From a virus, in IMG/VR virus record IMGVR_UViG_3300023172_000063, positions 1 to 41,493 of that record: a DNA stretch of 41,493 nt; one strand, given 5' to 3'. The translations under genes were made by a program, and so were the position numbers. Below, piece after piece: positions 1-7,767 of the stretch. The notes beneath the pieces are model-generated. The model saw only the letters and a list, made by a program, of their open reading frames with translations, made no database searches and was not told the origin of the DNA. Each line of letters opens with the position of its first letter. The first letter of the stretch is position 1.

Positions 1-2
1 AG

Positions 3-53
3 CCAAAAACCAACAGCTCTAAGCCACCCGGTGTTATTGTCGTAGGTGCATAA
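3..53 (+). CDS. C-terminal end of an upstream gene (partial)
   Basis: An open frame runs from the left edge to a TAA at 51-53 and encodes the last 16 residues of a protein ending P-P-G-V-I-V-V-G-A. The TAA overlaps the ATG of the next gene (TAATG), a junction type used repeatedly in this window. That junction is the main reason to treat the fragment as real. Too little is present to suggest a function. Confidence 0.4.
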   Translation, partial: PKTNSSKPPGVIVVGA

Positions 54-391
54 TGCAAGATGTGCATCACCTAGACATTCTGCTGTCAGAGGCCAAAAAC
101 GACGGCAAGCACTTGACCATGCGAGGCCGATTGGTGGACTGTCACAGCCAGGCATGTCTGGACGACTTACATGCGAGAATGGAAGACGCCAAGCGTACTC
201 GAGACCTATCCAGTACGAGATCAGACGAGAGAATATATTATAACGGCGTTCTGAGAGTCCTGCGCCGCAAAATTCGCGCTGTAGAAAAAGAACTGAGAAA
301 GAAGGAAGCACTGACCGAAACGCGACAGAGAATCACGCGCAGAACCGGTCGGTCTTCCATAAGAGCTATGCAGATGTCCGGCATCTTGTGA
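53..391 (+). CDS. Small basic protein of unknown function
   Basis: This 112-residue protein is rich in Arg and Lys, especially in its second half, where residues about 65-90 (VLRRKIRAVEKELRKKE) should form a charged helix. I do not recognise the family. The ATG at 53 overlaps the preceding TAA, and AGGTG at 44-48 is a weak ribosome binding site. Near the N-terminus it has LLSEAKND, resembling ILSEAKRD at the start of the 8712-9287 protein. That suggests a shared N-terminal peptide, but the match is short. It is followed seven bases later by 399-1721. Confidence 0.6.
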   Translation: MQDVHHLDILLSEAKNDGKHLTMRGRLVDCHSQACLDDLHARMEDAKRTRDLSSTRSDERIYYNGVLRVLRRKIRAVEKELRKKEALTETRQRITRRTGRSSIRAMQMSGIL

Positions 392-398
392 GGTTGAC

Positions 399-1721
399 AT
401 GGTATCCAAAAAAGTCGCAGAAAAAATTCGTTATTTAGAGGCAAAGACCAGATACGAAAGAATCCTGAGAGAAAACAAAGCGCTTAATGAATATGACGGA
501 GAAGATTTTTTTGCCAGTGTTGGAGATGCTTTTAAAGACATATTAAAAAATTTTAAACTAGCATTCATGGACATGTCGAATCAGCTACAATTTAATGTGG
601 CAAAATTTTTGTATTCTGGAAAATCTGATGCTAAAAGCATTGAGAAAATGCAAAAGGCTTATGATTCTTATAAGAAAAAACATGATGTCATTTACAACGA
701 ATGGCGTCCTTTAGTGCAAAAAAATCTTGATGCCATAAGCTCTTTTGACCCTCTGATTGGTTTGGCTATAGCACCCGGCAATTATTTGGCAACTAAGGGA
801 ATTGAAGCTTCATTGAGAGCCGGCAAAAATGCAGCAGAAATTATTTTTGGCGAGCCCTGGGCATCAATTATGCGTAAATCATCTGATTTTGGTGGCTTTA
901 TGGGAACTGGTGATAAAGAAGAAGATGAAAGAAGGTTTCGCGACGCGCAAAATTTGGGCCTAGGTTCTCTTAATGATCAGTTATCCCAACTTAATACAAT
1001 CAATGCTAAATTAGCAAAATTATTTTTAGGTTCAAAAGACAACGAAAAAAATGAAAATAAACAACGTAAAGTTGCTTTGCTTGAACAAGCAAAATTTTCA
1101 AATATGAGTGCTGAAAAATGGATCGAAGAAGTTTTAGAATATTATGGCATTATGCAAGATCAATTGATTCCAGCGGCGAAAGAATTGATCAGCGCTGACA
1201 TAAATTTAATGAAAAACACTATAGAACCTATGAAATTAAGTATTGCAACTAAGCAAATAGTCGATGCAAAAAGCTTTAGTGAATTTCAAGCGGCCATTAA
1301 AAAAATGGCGCAACAGAAAGAAATACCGCCAGAAAAAATTAAAGAAATGACCGATCTTTTAGACCAAGCTGAACAAAAAGTCAAAGATCTTATAAACGAC
1401 CCTGAATTCAAAAAAGCGCGCCAAAACAATAAACAAAATGCAATAAGTGACAAAGAATTAGCTTTTATGGCAGCTAAAAGTGCTTTTGAAATGGCAACAA
1501 AACAAATCAAAGAAAAATTTAATGAAAGTCTAGAAAAGGCTAATCCCATAGTTCAAGATGCAGTTAAAGCTTTACCCAAATCTAAAAACGATCCAGTTGT
1601 TCAAGATATTATAAGCCCTACTGGCAAGCAAAGACTTGGGGAATTAGCAGACGAATTTATTGAAGTTTACGAAGAGTATGCAGGCGTTTATGATGATTTC
1701 AAGAAACTTCGCAAGCAATGA
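399..1721 (+). CDS. Large helical protein, possible virion or internal protein
   Basis: This 440-residue protein is Lys/Glu/Ala rich and almost entirely predicted helical, with long charged stretches (roughly 255-345 and 370-440) that could form coiled coils. It has one milder segment near residues 120-140 (DPLIGLAIAPGNYLATKG). The first 25 residues end in RILREN, an L-x-E like the capsid-targeting peptides discussed for 9848-17925. Codons are markedly A/T-rich compared with the flanking genes, as in the 1078-residue protein at 9848-13084 and the tail sheath. I do not recognise the family. A virion or internal role is inferred from composition and the N-terminal peptide only. Confidence 0.75.
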   Translation: MVSKKVAEKIRYLEAKTRYERILRENKALNEYDGEDFFASVGDAFKDILKNFKLAFMDMSNQLQFNVAKFLYSGKSDAKSIEKMQKAYDSYKKKHDVIYNEWRPLVQKNLDAISSFDPLIGLAIAPGNYLATKGIEASLRAGKNAAEIIFGEPWASIMRKSSDFGGFMGTGDKEEDERRFRDAQNLGLGSLNDQLSQLNTINAKLAKLFLGSKDNEKNENKQRKVALLEQAKFSNMSAEKWIEEVLEYYGIMQDQLIPAAKELISADINLMKNTIEPMKLSIATKQIVDAKSFSEFQAAIKKMAQQKEIPPEKIKEMTDLLDQAEQKVKDLINDPEFKKARQNNKQNAISDKELAFMAAKSAFEMATKQIKEKFNESLEKANPIVQDAVKALPKSKNDPVVQDIISPTGKQRLGELADEFIEVYEEYAGVYDDFKKLRKQ

Positions 1722-1736
1722 TAGCAAAGGAAAATC

Positions 1737-2087
1737 ATGAAGCAACGTTGGGTTCCTGAAATTTTTTATGAAGATGCTGACGGCGACGGTCTGTCAAGTC
1801 ATATTCCGTTTATTACAGTTCCGGAAGATGAAGAGATGCCACGCATGCTATTCATTTTTGAGTCGCGTGAAACGGGCGAATTTGAACCGGGACAAGACGG
1901 TGAAGAGCTGCCAGTGATAGAAATGAATCTGCATCAGTATGCCGACATGGCAGTCCTTAAAGAAAAACTGGACGGACCTGTCTACGATCAAGTCCGTGCT
2001 GCATTGGGCCTCGAGCCAATGGCAAAAGCTGTTGAAGCCGGCAAAAAAATCACTCAAAGAGTGAGAGATTCAGTCACAAAAGTGTAA
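1737..2087 (+). CDS. Small acidic protein of unknown function
   Basis: This 116-residue protein is acidic through the first two thirds (EDADGDG, EDEEMP) and ends in a basic helix (KITQRVRDSVTKV). AAAGGAAAATC just upstream of the ATG provides a ribosome binding site. It follows 399-1721 by 15 bases, so the two are probably cotranscribed. No catalytic motif or membrane segment is visible and I cannot assign a family. Confidence 0.65.
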   Translation: MKQRWVPEIFYEDADGDGLSSHIPFITVPEDEEMPRMLFIFESRETGEFEPGQDGEELPVIEMNLHQYADMAVLKEKLDGPVYDQVRAALGLEPMAKAVEAGKKITQRVRDSVTKV

Positions 2088-2110
2088 AGCTCCCAATTCG
2101 TTGTTATAAT
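2082..2110 (+). promoter_or_regulatory. Candidate promoter, GTGTAA(A)-N16-TATAAT
   Basis: GTGTAAA (2082-2088) overlaps the end of the previous gene, and TATAAT lies at 2105-2110, about 30 bases before the ATG at 2142. The upstream box resembles the GTGTAAT found at 5739, 8007 and 15058, but the spacer here is 16 instead of 17. Likely drives the nuclease/FEN/GroEL run. Confidence 0.5.
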
Positions 2111-2141
2111 TCATTTGTACTACCTTTATTAAGAGGTTATT

Positions 2142-2801
2142 ATGAGTTATATTACAAAAGATCACGTGTCAAAAGCTCTTAAGGGCATGCTGCAGTTTTA
2201 CGATCAGCTGCGTGATCTTCACGAAAATTTTGGCTTACAGCTGGAAGAGAACAGGGGGCGACGCAACATCTTGATGTCTTCTGCTCAAGAAGAATTTTTT
2301 GCTCGAGCGCTAAGTCAAGACTTTAAAGGTGTTGATAATTCAGGCAAAACAGGCGAGCCAGACATTGTAATTAAACAGCTACAAAAAGAGCTAGAATGCA
2401 AGATCACCAGTCCACATCAGTCTGGCGCAATTTCCTTTCAGACTGACTGGGCTACCCTTTGCAATAAAGGCAGCTTAGATTATCTGTATATTGTAGCCGA
2501 TGAACAATTTGAAAAATTTGTGGTGTTGCACTATACTGATCTTACAAAGGAAGATTTTGCCCCACCGGCATCAGGTTCTCGTGGCAAGTCACGTATGATC
2601 AAACATAAAGCCGCGGCAAAATGCAATGTGCTCTGGGGTAAAATGCTGAGCAAGAACGAAATGGAACTCGACAAGCTGCACAAAAGACTCGCAGCATGTT
2701 CGTCAAATGCTCAGAAGAAAAAAGCTAAGATTGAAAAATCAATCAAATACTGGCAAACAACTCCAACCAAATACACCTTTGAATATGGAGCGGTGAATTG
2801 A
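2142..2801 (+). CDS. PD-(D/E)XK nuclease-like protein
   Basis: This 219-residue protein carries a plausible PD-(D/E)XK core: P73-D74 in GEPDIVI followed by E85-x-K87 in ELECKI, with a helix containing E50/E51 upstream as in many restriction-type folds. The arrangement matches type II restriction-like endonucleases, which cleave DNA using one or two metal ions. The C-terminal third is Lys-rich (about 175-200). No methyltransferase is adjacent, so a classic restriction pair is unlikely. Recombination, host-DNA degradation or a homing-type role is possible. The start has the ribosome binding site AAGAGG (2130-2135). The nuclease call rests on motif spacing and needs a profile search. Confidence 0.6.
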   Translation: MSYITKDHVSKALKGMLQFYDQLRDLHENFGLQLEENRGRRNILMSSAQEEFFARALSQDFKGVDNSGKTGEPDIVIKQLQKELECKITSPHQSGAISFQTDWATLCNKGSLDYLYIVADEQFEKFVVLHYTDLTKEDFAPPASGSRGKSRMIKHKAAAKCNVLWGKMLSKNEMELDKLHKRLAACSSNAQKKKAKIEKSIKYWQTTPTKYTFEYGAVN

Positions 2802-3220
2802 TGTATAGAATTGGACAGGTGCTTTATGTTATTGTGGGCAAGTCGAAGACGGTCGAGCCCTGCAAGGTGGTACGAAAGCAGACCGACGAGACCATCGACG
2901 GCGTGACAATCCAACACGTTTGTGAAAATGCTGAAGGCGAGACTTTTTCTTTGGAGTCATGGCAGCAAAAAAATATGCTGGCTGGCGTCTTTGAAAGGAT
3001 CGATGATGCCCGAAGTCACTTGTTGCAACTGGCCACTGAAATGGTAGATCGCCTGGTGGAAAAAGCTGCAGCAAAAGCTCAAGAGCGATTTGATGTTCAG
3101 GAATTTCCGCAGCCGACAAATTCTATATTGTCGGGTTCTTTTTCATCAACAACTGACACCATAATTTTGGATGATGGTACCAGAGCCCGCGTACACTTGC
3201 CGCCCGAGTTGCAATCATGA
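2801..3220 (+). CDS. Unknown 139-residue protein
   Basis: The ATG at 2801 overlaps the previous stop (TGATG). A TTG three bases earlier in frame is possible but not needed. The N-terminal 60 residues look like a small beta domain (RIGQVLYVIVGKSKTVEPCKVV), suggestive of an SH3-like barrel. This is followed by a helix around residues 65-97 and a Ser/Thr-rich linker. It overlaps the FEN gene by ATGA, so translation is probably coupled. No family recognised. Confidence 0.65.
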   Translation: MYRIGQVLYVIVGKSKTVEPCKVVRKQTDETIDGVTIQHVCENAEGETFSLESWQQKNMLAGVFERIDDARSHLLQLATEMVDRLVEKAAAKAQERFDVQEFPQPTNSILSGSFSSTTDTIILDDGTRARVHLPPELQS

Positions 3221-4026
3221 CAAGCAAAAAAGTCCTGCTAATTGATTCTCATAATCTTATGCATCGAGCCAGGTTCGGCTTTGGATCTGGGCCTCACAAG
3301 ATTTATTTCAATTTCTTTCGCATGTTAATGGGAGAGCTCAAGAATCACCAGTCAGGCCTAGTTTATATTGTCGATGAAGGCAAACCGGTGCAATCCATTG
3401 TATTGCTTGATTCCTACAAGGCCAATCGCACCAATAAGCCGCCTGAAGACTTTTATCGGGAAAAAGACGAGATATTCGAGACGATCAAGCAATTGAGCGG
3501 TTTCGTCTATATTAAACATCCCAGATACGAGTGTGATGATGTCATTGGTTATCTGGCGACAAAAGTGCATGCAGAGGATCAAGTCGTTATTGTTTCTACC
3601 GACAGCGACTTTATTCAGCTTATTTCTGACAGAGTTGGGCTCTGGCATCCAAAAAAGAAAAAATTCTTGGAACCATGGCACACAGACTATATCACATGGA
3701 AGTCTCTCAAAGGGGACTCTGCTGATAATGTGCCAGGGGTAGCAGGTGTGGGAGCCAAGCGCGCCGACGTTCTTTCGGCATCACCTGAAGCACTCAACGA
3801 ATTTTTAGATGCCAAGCCCGAACGAAGGCAGCAGTTTGAAGTGGCCAGACAGGTTATTACGCTGAAAGACGTGGAAGAATCAGACCTAATTTGTATACAG
3901 AGCGATTTTGCGGCAGATTCTTTAAAAGAAGAATTCACAAAACGCAACTGTAAGTCTATTATTGGAAAAGCGTGGCCAAAATGGATTGATCAATTTACGG
4001 CCGCAGGAGGAAAATATGCAGTTTGA
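3217..4026 (+). CDS. 5'-3' exonuclease, FEN / T4 RNase H family
   Basis: This 269-residue protein has the ordered acidic motifs of phage and polymerase-I type 5' nucleases. These are D10 in LLIDSHN, the YKANR motif (67-71), ECDDVIG with E105, D107 and D108, STDSDF with D129 and D131, and the helix-hairpin-helix GDSADNVPGVAGVGAKRA (166-183) containing D167 and D170. The family removes RNA primers and 5' flaps during lagging-strand synthesis using two metal ions. The length fits T4 RNase H and T5 exonuclease relatives. The start overlaps the previous stop (ATGA), and the 3' end overlaps the next gene by 11 bases. Confidence 0.92.
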   Translation: MTSKKVLLIDSHNLMHRARFGFGSGPHKIYFNFFRMLMGELKNHQSGLVYIVDEGKPVQSIVLLDSYKANRTNKPPEDFYREKDEIFETIKQLSGFVYIKHPRYECDDVIGYLATKVHAEDQVVIVSTDSDFIQLISDRVGLWHPKKKKFLEPWHTDYITWKSLKGDSADNVPGVAGVGAKRADVLSASPEALNEFLDAKPERRQQFEVARQVITLKDVEESDLICIQSDFAADSLKEEFTKRNCKSIIGKAWPKWIDQFTAAGGKYAV

Positions 4027-4216
4027 CACAAAAGTGCTTTTAAGCGCCCAGCAGCTTCAATCGCTGCGCAATGCACAGACGATCACCAGCGAAGAATATG
4101 CTTATGTTGCTGGCGATTTGGTAGTAGCAGAAAATGTGAAGTCAGGAGAAAAAAGAGTCTTGGGATACAAGGCTACCGTTTTGGCAGAGGGAAATAAGCG
4201 AGTCCTCAAGGGATGA
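4016..4216 (+). CDS. Small protein directly upstream of the chaperonin
   Basis: This 66-residue protein begins at the ATG at 4016, chosen because a strong AGGAGGA site lies just upstream inside the end of the FEN gene. The frame stays open upstream but would overlap FEN more deeply. The second half (VAGDLVVAENVKSGEKRVLGYKA, described here only in outline) looks like a short beta-rich segment. The last codons overlap the chaperonin ATG (ATGA). It is not recognisably GroES: it is too short and lacks a visible mobile loop. A partner role is only a positional guess. Confidence 0.65.
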   Translation: MQFDTKVLLSAQQLQSLRNAQTITSEEYAYVAGDLVVAENVKSGEKRVLGYKATVLAEGNKRVLKG

Positions 4217-5823
4217 GCTCTTCTCTGTTATTTGACGAAGAAGCTCGAGCCAAGCTGATTACCGGTGTTGAAAAGCTGGCTGCGGCTGTCAAAGTCACTC
4301 TGGGTCCTATGGGCAAAACCGTGGCAATCTGTCGCAACGGAGAAGTACCGCACTTGACCAAAGACGGCGTGACTGTAGCCAGTTCTGTTTTTCTAGAAGA
4401 TGCTTACGAAAATGTTGGTGCCAGCCTGGTACGTGAGGCAGCGCAACGCAGCGCTGCTGTGGCAGGAGATGGCACAACCACGTCGACTGTGCTGGCCAGC
4501 GAAATCATTCATAACGGCGATAAATTGTTAGCGGCTGGACACAGCGTTGTCGACGTGCTGGACGGCATGAGAGCCGCGGCGGAAGAAGTGACTAAAGAAC
4601 TTGAGTCAACGCGCGTCACAATTGGCGAGGACGAGCTTATCAATGTTGCAACCATTTCAGCCAACGGAGATCGCGACCTAGGTGAGATTATCAGCAGAGC
4701 AATTAATCGAGTCGGTGTTGATGGTGCTGTTTCAGTACAGGATGCAAAAGGTTATGATACCACATTAACCATTGTTGACGGCACTTATATCGACAGAGGA
4801 TATGAGTCGCCTTATTTTGTAACAGATACCGCAAAACAGGTCGCTGAGCTCGATTCTCCTGATGTGCTAGTGGTAAACGATGAGCTGACTGTTCTGGCGC
4901 CTCTGGTGCCTGCCCTGGAGCGCATTGCGGCATCGGGCGGCAGTCTGCTGATAGTTTGCAACGGTGTGAGTGGAGAAGCGCTTCAGGCACTGGTTCTGAA
5001 TCGCGTAAAAGCCGGCTTAAAAGTCTGCGTCATCAAGTCGCCGGAATTTGCTGGAGCTCGAGTCACAGCTCTGCAAGACCTGGCGGCTTTGGTTGGTGCC
5101 ACAGTGGTCACCGACGCAAAACAGGCACTGAAAGCTGAAGAGCTAGATGAAATACTAGGCAGCGTCAAAAAAGCGACTGTCACCAATCGCACCACGCTAC
5201 TTTTTGGCACGCAGCAAAATGACGACGTGCAGAGCCGCGCAAAATCCGCGCGAGAAGTTCTGGACGATCCTGCAATAGGCTCAGACGATAAAAAGATCGC
5301 AGAGAGGCGACTCAAGAGGCTCAGTGACGGCATTGCTGTCATTCAAGTCGGTGGGGCAACCGAGGCAGAAATGTTTGAGAGGCGCGATCGAGTCGACGAT
5401 GCTTTGCATGCGGCCCGAGCAGCTCTGAGAGAAGGGGTACAGCCGGGCGGCGGTGTAGCTCTGGCTCGAGCCAAAAAGCGCGCAGCAAAACAGTTCAAGC
5501 CTAAAAACTCTTACGGTATTGGGGCTCTTGCATTTCTAGACGCTTTGGAGTCGCCTCTGAGGCAGATTGCTGAAAACTGCGGAGTCTCTGCCGATTTGGT
5601 AGTACAAAAAATTAATCGTGTGGCTGTAAATTTCGGCTATGACGGTAAAAATAATAGATATGGAAACATGTTTGAACTTGGCATACTTGATCCACATGCA
5701 GTCGTTGTGTCTGCAGTGGAACATAGTTTGTCAGTTGCGTGTAATTTATTGTCAATTGGGTGTATAATAACAGAGGAATTCTCGAGTGAGAACAACGAAA
5801 TTGCCTACTTTAACAGTATTTAA
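4213..5823 (+). CDS. groEL: Phage-encoded GroEL-type chaperonin (HSP60)
   Basis: This 536-residue protein is close in length to bacterial GroEL. It shows the equatorial ATP site motifs TLGPMGKTV (29-37), DGVTVA (51-56) and GDGTTTSTVLA (from 85, with the catalytic-loop Asp at 86). It also has the apical DRGYESPYFVTD segment, and DALHAARAALREGVQPGGG containing the Asp equivalent to GroEL D398. GroEL folds proteins in an ATP-driven ring with GroES. Here the C-terminus ends without the Gly-Gly-Met tail, and no GroES gene is evident nearby. Phage chaperonins are known in some large phages and may fold capsid or tail proteins. The start overlaps the previous stop. Confidence 0.95.
   Translation: MSSSLLFDEEARAKLITGVEKLAAAVKVTLGPMGKTVAICRNGEVPHLTKDGVTVASSVFLEDAYENVGASLVREAAQRSAAVAGDGTTTSTVLASEIIHNGDKLLAAGHSVVDVLDGMRAAAEEVTKELESTRVTIGEDELINVATISANGDRDLGEIISRAINRVGVDGAVSVQDAKGYDTTLTIVDGTYIDRGYESPYFVTDTAKQVAELDSPDVLVVNDELTVLAPLVPALERIAASGGSLLIVCNGVSGEALQALVLNRVKAGLKVCVIKSPEFAGARVTALQDLAALVGATVVTDAKQALKAEELDEILGSVKKATVTNRTTLLFGTQQNDDVQSRAKSAREVLDDPAIGSDDKKIAERRLKRLSDGIAVIQVGGATEAEMFERRDRVDDALHAARAALREGVQPGGGVALARAKKRAAKQFKPKNSYGIGALAFLDALESPLRQIAENCGVSADLVVQKINRVAVNFGYDGKNNRYGNMFELGILDPHAVVVSAVEHSLSVACNLLSIGCIITEEFSSENNEIAYFNSI
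5739..5768 (+). promoter_or_regulatory. Candidate promoter, GTGTAAT-N17-TATAAT
   Basis: GTGTAAT lies at 5739-5745 and TATAAT at 5763-5768, separated by exactly 17 bases, inside the 3' end of the chaperonin gene. Transcription would start near 5775 and lead into the small gene at 5835 and the sigma factor. The same two boxes with the same spacer recur at 8007 and 15058. Confidence 0.6.
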
Positions 5824-5834
5824 GGAGATTTAAG

Positions 5835-6026
5835 ATGGCATACACAGTTCCCAAATTCCAATATGAGGACGTCTTGTCCATGTCAGATGACGAGCTCTTT
5901 GGCTCTATCAAAAGGCTCAAGCGCATTATTTCCAAGAAGCGCAAAGCTGGCGAGTCTACGCAGGAAGCTGAAGTCGAGGTGTGTTACCTGCAGGCCGAAG
6001 CACAAAATCGCGGACATAAGGTTTAA
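5835..6026 (+). CDS. Small helical protein upstream of the sigma factor
   Basis: This 63-residue protein has a good ribosome binding site (AAGGAGATTT) before the ATG. The body is two short helices with a basic patch (IKRLKRIISKKRK, about 25-37). It lies between a candidate promoter and the sigma gene, 26 bases upstream of the latter, so the two are probably cotranscribed. I do not recognise the family and see no DNA-binding motif. Confidence 0.65.
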   Translation: MAYTVPKFQYEDVLSMSDDELFGSIKRLKRIISKKRKAGESTQEAEVEVCYLQAEAQNRGHKV

Positions 6027-6052
6027 CTTAAGATCTCGAGGAGATCAAAAAT

Positions 6053-6766
6053 ATGAAATCAACTTCATTTTCGTTGATTGATTCTATTGGCAAAACAAAG
6101 CTGCTTACGAAAGAAGAAGAACAAGAGCTTTCAAAGCGAATTGAAAAAGGAGACAAACGGGCGCGAGACAAGATGATCAAAGCCAATCTGCGCCTGGCAA
6201 TGAGTGTGGCCAAAAAGTACATCAACAAAGGCGTTGACCTAGAAGACCTTTTCCAAGAGTCTATCATTGGTCTGACGCATGCAGTTGATCGCTTTGACTG
6301 GACCAAGGGATTCAAGTTTTCCACCTATGCTTACTGGTGGATTCAGCAGTCAGTGCGTCAGTATCTGGCTGCTAACTGCGGCCCGATCGATCTGCCTTCT
6401 AACACTTTTTTCAAGCTGTATAAAATTTCACAGTTCGAAAAAGACTATCAGAAGCAGTTCGGTCGGCGTCCGACAGACAAAGAAGTGGCTAACATGTTCA
6501 ATACGACGACGAAGACGCTGGCATCGCTGCGACAGTCTGCTGCCTCTTCCGTTTCGCTTGATCAGCCGCGCTATACTAATTCAGATGATGCTGGTCTGGC
6601 ACCCTTGTCTGAAATGATCCCATCAGAAGATATTTCGGCAGAGGAAAAAATCGACGGTGATCGACTGCAGGCCAAGATTCAAGAGGCGCTGCAGACTCTG
6701 ACGGAGCGCGAAAAAATTATCATCAAAATGCGATTTGGCCTCGAAGAAGAGCAAGGAGATATTTAA
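6053..6766 (+). CDS. Sigma-70 family RNA polymerase sigma factor lacking region 4.2
   Basis: This 237-residue protein has region 1.2 (about 11-45) and a complete region 2 (about 40-108), with DLFQESIIGL, FDWTKGFKFSTYAYWW and IQQSVRQ, the core-binding and -10 melting parts. A region 3-like segment follows (about 113-172). Region 4.1 begins at LTEREKIIIKMRFGL (216-230), but the protein ends seven residues later. The helix-turn-helix of region 4.2 that reads the -35 box is therefore missing. The stop overlaps the next ATG (TAATG), and the following gene is unrelated, so this is not an obvious frameshift. T4 gp55, the late sigma factor, also lacks a standard region 4.2. A late-promoter role is inferred. 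Confidence 0.92.
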   Translation: MKSTSFSLIDSIGKTKLLTKEEEQELSKRIEKGDKRARDKMIKANLRLAMSVAKKYINKGVDLEDLFQESIIGLTHAVDRFDWTKGFKFSTYAYWWIQQSVRQYLAANCGPIDLPSNTFFKLYKISQFEKDYQKQFGRRPTDKEVANMFNTTTKTLASLRQSAASSVSLDQPRYTNSDDAGLAPLSEMIPSEDISAEEKIDGDRLQAKIQEALQTLTEREKIIIKMRFGLEEEQGDI

Positions 6767-7047
6767 TGGCAATGCCAAAAGGCAAAACGTTTGACAACGG
6801 GTACTGTTCAGTTTCAAAAATGCCCGGTGCCAAAAATTACAGGCAAATTTCGGTGGAGTGCAAGAAAAATGGGATCAAGATCGGTCCCTCCAATGTTCGC
6901 AACGTGTTGCTGTCAGCAATGTGCAAGATTGCCAAGCCCATCTGCGAAGAGCGCGGCATTGAGACCAACGAAGACAACATCATGAAAATTGCCAAGAATC
7001 CCACATTTCAGATGAGCGTAGCAGCTCTGATTACGGAGGTCGAATAA
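6766..7047 (+). CDS. Conserved-looking phage protein of unknown function
   Basis: This 93-residue protein follows the sigma factor with a one-base overlap (TAATG). It is basic in the first half (Lys-rich, with two cysteines) and mostly helical in the second half. No known motif is visible. Coupling to the sigma gene suggests expression at the same time, but this does not define a role. Confidence 0.65.
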   Translation: MAMPKGKTFDNGYCSVSKMPGAKNYRQISVECKKNGIKIGPSNVRNVLLSAMCKIAKPICEERGIETNEDNIMKIAKNPTFQMSVAALITEVE

Positions 7048-7048
7048 A

Positions 7049-7399
7049 ATGGCAACATGGGAATTTTTATCGAAGAGAAGAAGGATGAAGCTCGAAGATT
7101 TCGTCAAGGGTGCAAAAACTCTGGAAGAGGCCAAGGCTGTCTTTGAGCGCAAAAAAGTTGATCTGCCCGTCGACGGCTCGCTGGAAAAACTTTTTGCCAA
7201 ACCAGTACCAGTCAAAAAGGCTGAAAAACCGAAAGCAGAAAACAACGTTAGTTATACGGGCGGCATGCAAGTCGAAGTCAAAGAGCCGGTAGTTGTTACT
7301 AAGGCAGCTGTAGTAGAAGAAGCTAAGCCGGCCAAGAAGACGACTCGCAAGAAGAAAGCTACCAAGAAAAAGTCGACAAAAGCGAGCGATGAAGGCTGA
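7049..7399 (+). CDS. Unknown protein with Lys/Ala-rich C-terminal tail
   Basis: This 116-residue protein has two parts. Residues 1-50 begin MATWEFLSKRRRMKLEDF and continue as a helical segment. Residues 50-116 form a low-complexity Lys/Ala/Val/Thr tail ending in repeated KK clusters, typical of a nucleic-acid-associated or flexible tail. A similar basic tail occurs in the 30928-31536 protein. No enzyme motif is visible. It begins one base after the previous stop and overlaps the following gene by 11 bases. Confidence 0.65.
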   Translation: MATWEFLSKRRRMKLEDFVKGAKTLEEAKAVFERKKVDLPVDGSLEKLFAKPVPVKKAEKPKAENNVSYTGGMQVEVKEPVVVTKAAVVEEAKPAKKTTRKKKATKKKSTKASDEG

Positions 7400-7604
7400 A
7401 ACTTACGATTTGCCCGTCGAAGCGGGTCCTCTGGTTTCTATGACTGAAGGCGTATATATTAATATGGCTGTCAACGGAAATCGAGTGCGCGTGGCAAAAA
7501 ACGATCTGGGCATAATCATTGGAGGTATCGGCAGTCATTACTGGGTGAGCCTTGATAACGGAACGATTATCATGGCACACAAAAAGTACTGTGAAAAGAT
7601 CTGA
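7389..7604 (+). CDS. Small beta-rich protein of unknown function
   Basis: This 71-residue protein overlaps the end of the preceding gene. The pattern VYINMAVNGNRVRVAKNDLG followed by HYWVSLDNGTIIMA suggests a small SH3-like beta barrel. No catalytic residues are visible. It appears translationally coupled to its neighbours on both sides. Confidence 0.6.
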   Translation: MKAETYDLPVEAGPLVSMTEGVYINMAVNGNRVRVAKNDLGIIIGGIGSHYWVSLDNGTIIMAHKKYCEKI

Positions 7605-7767
7605 AACGATCTGGCACCTGGTACTGCCTGCCGGCATCTCTCTCAACCTGGTGATGCTGCTTAATAATCTCATCATCGAAAATTACGGATTTGCACTGAT
7701 CAATGTGGTCAGTGCATTTATTCTCACTGCTATATTAGAAAAACAGGAAGATAAAAAAAATGACTAA
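7591..7767 (+). CDS. Small two-segment membrane protein
   Basis: Starting at the GTG at 7591, this is a 58-residue protein with two hydrophobic segments (LVLPAGISLNLVMLL and FALINVVSAFILTAIL) and a charged tail. An ATG at 7552 in the same frame would add 13 polar residues but overlap the previous gene by 53 bases. A small holin-like or membrane-modifying protein is possible, but the sequence gives only its topology. Confidence 0.5.
   Translation: MKRSETIWHLVLPAGISLNLVMLLNNLIIENYGFALINVVSAFILTAILEKQEDKKND

Noticed and set aside
46-243. Open frame of 65 codons overlapping 53-391
   Set aside because: It overlaps the better-supported gene in another frame, has no convincing ribosome binding site and reads as low-quality protein.
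2142-3220. Restriction-modification pair
   Set aside because: The neighbouring 139-residue protein has no methyltransferase motif, so only a lone nuclease-like protein can be claimed.
4016-4216. GroES co-chaperonin
   Set aside because: 66 residues against about 97 for GroES, with no recognisable GroES motif. Position alone does not support it.
6700-6850. Frameshift that would restore sigma region 4.2
   Set aside because: No region 4.2-like sequence is found downstream in any frame, and the next gene starts at the overlapping ATG with unrelated sequence. A natural truncation is more likely.
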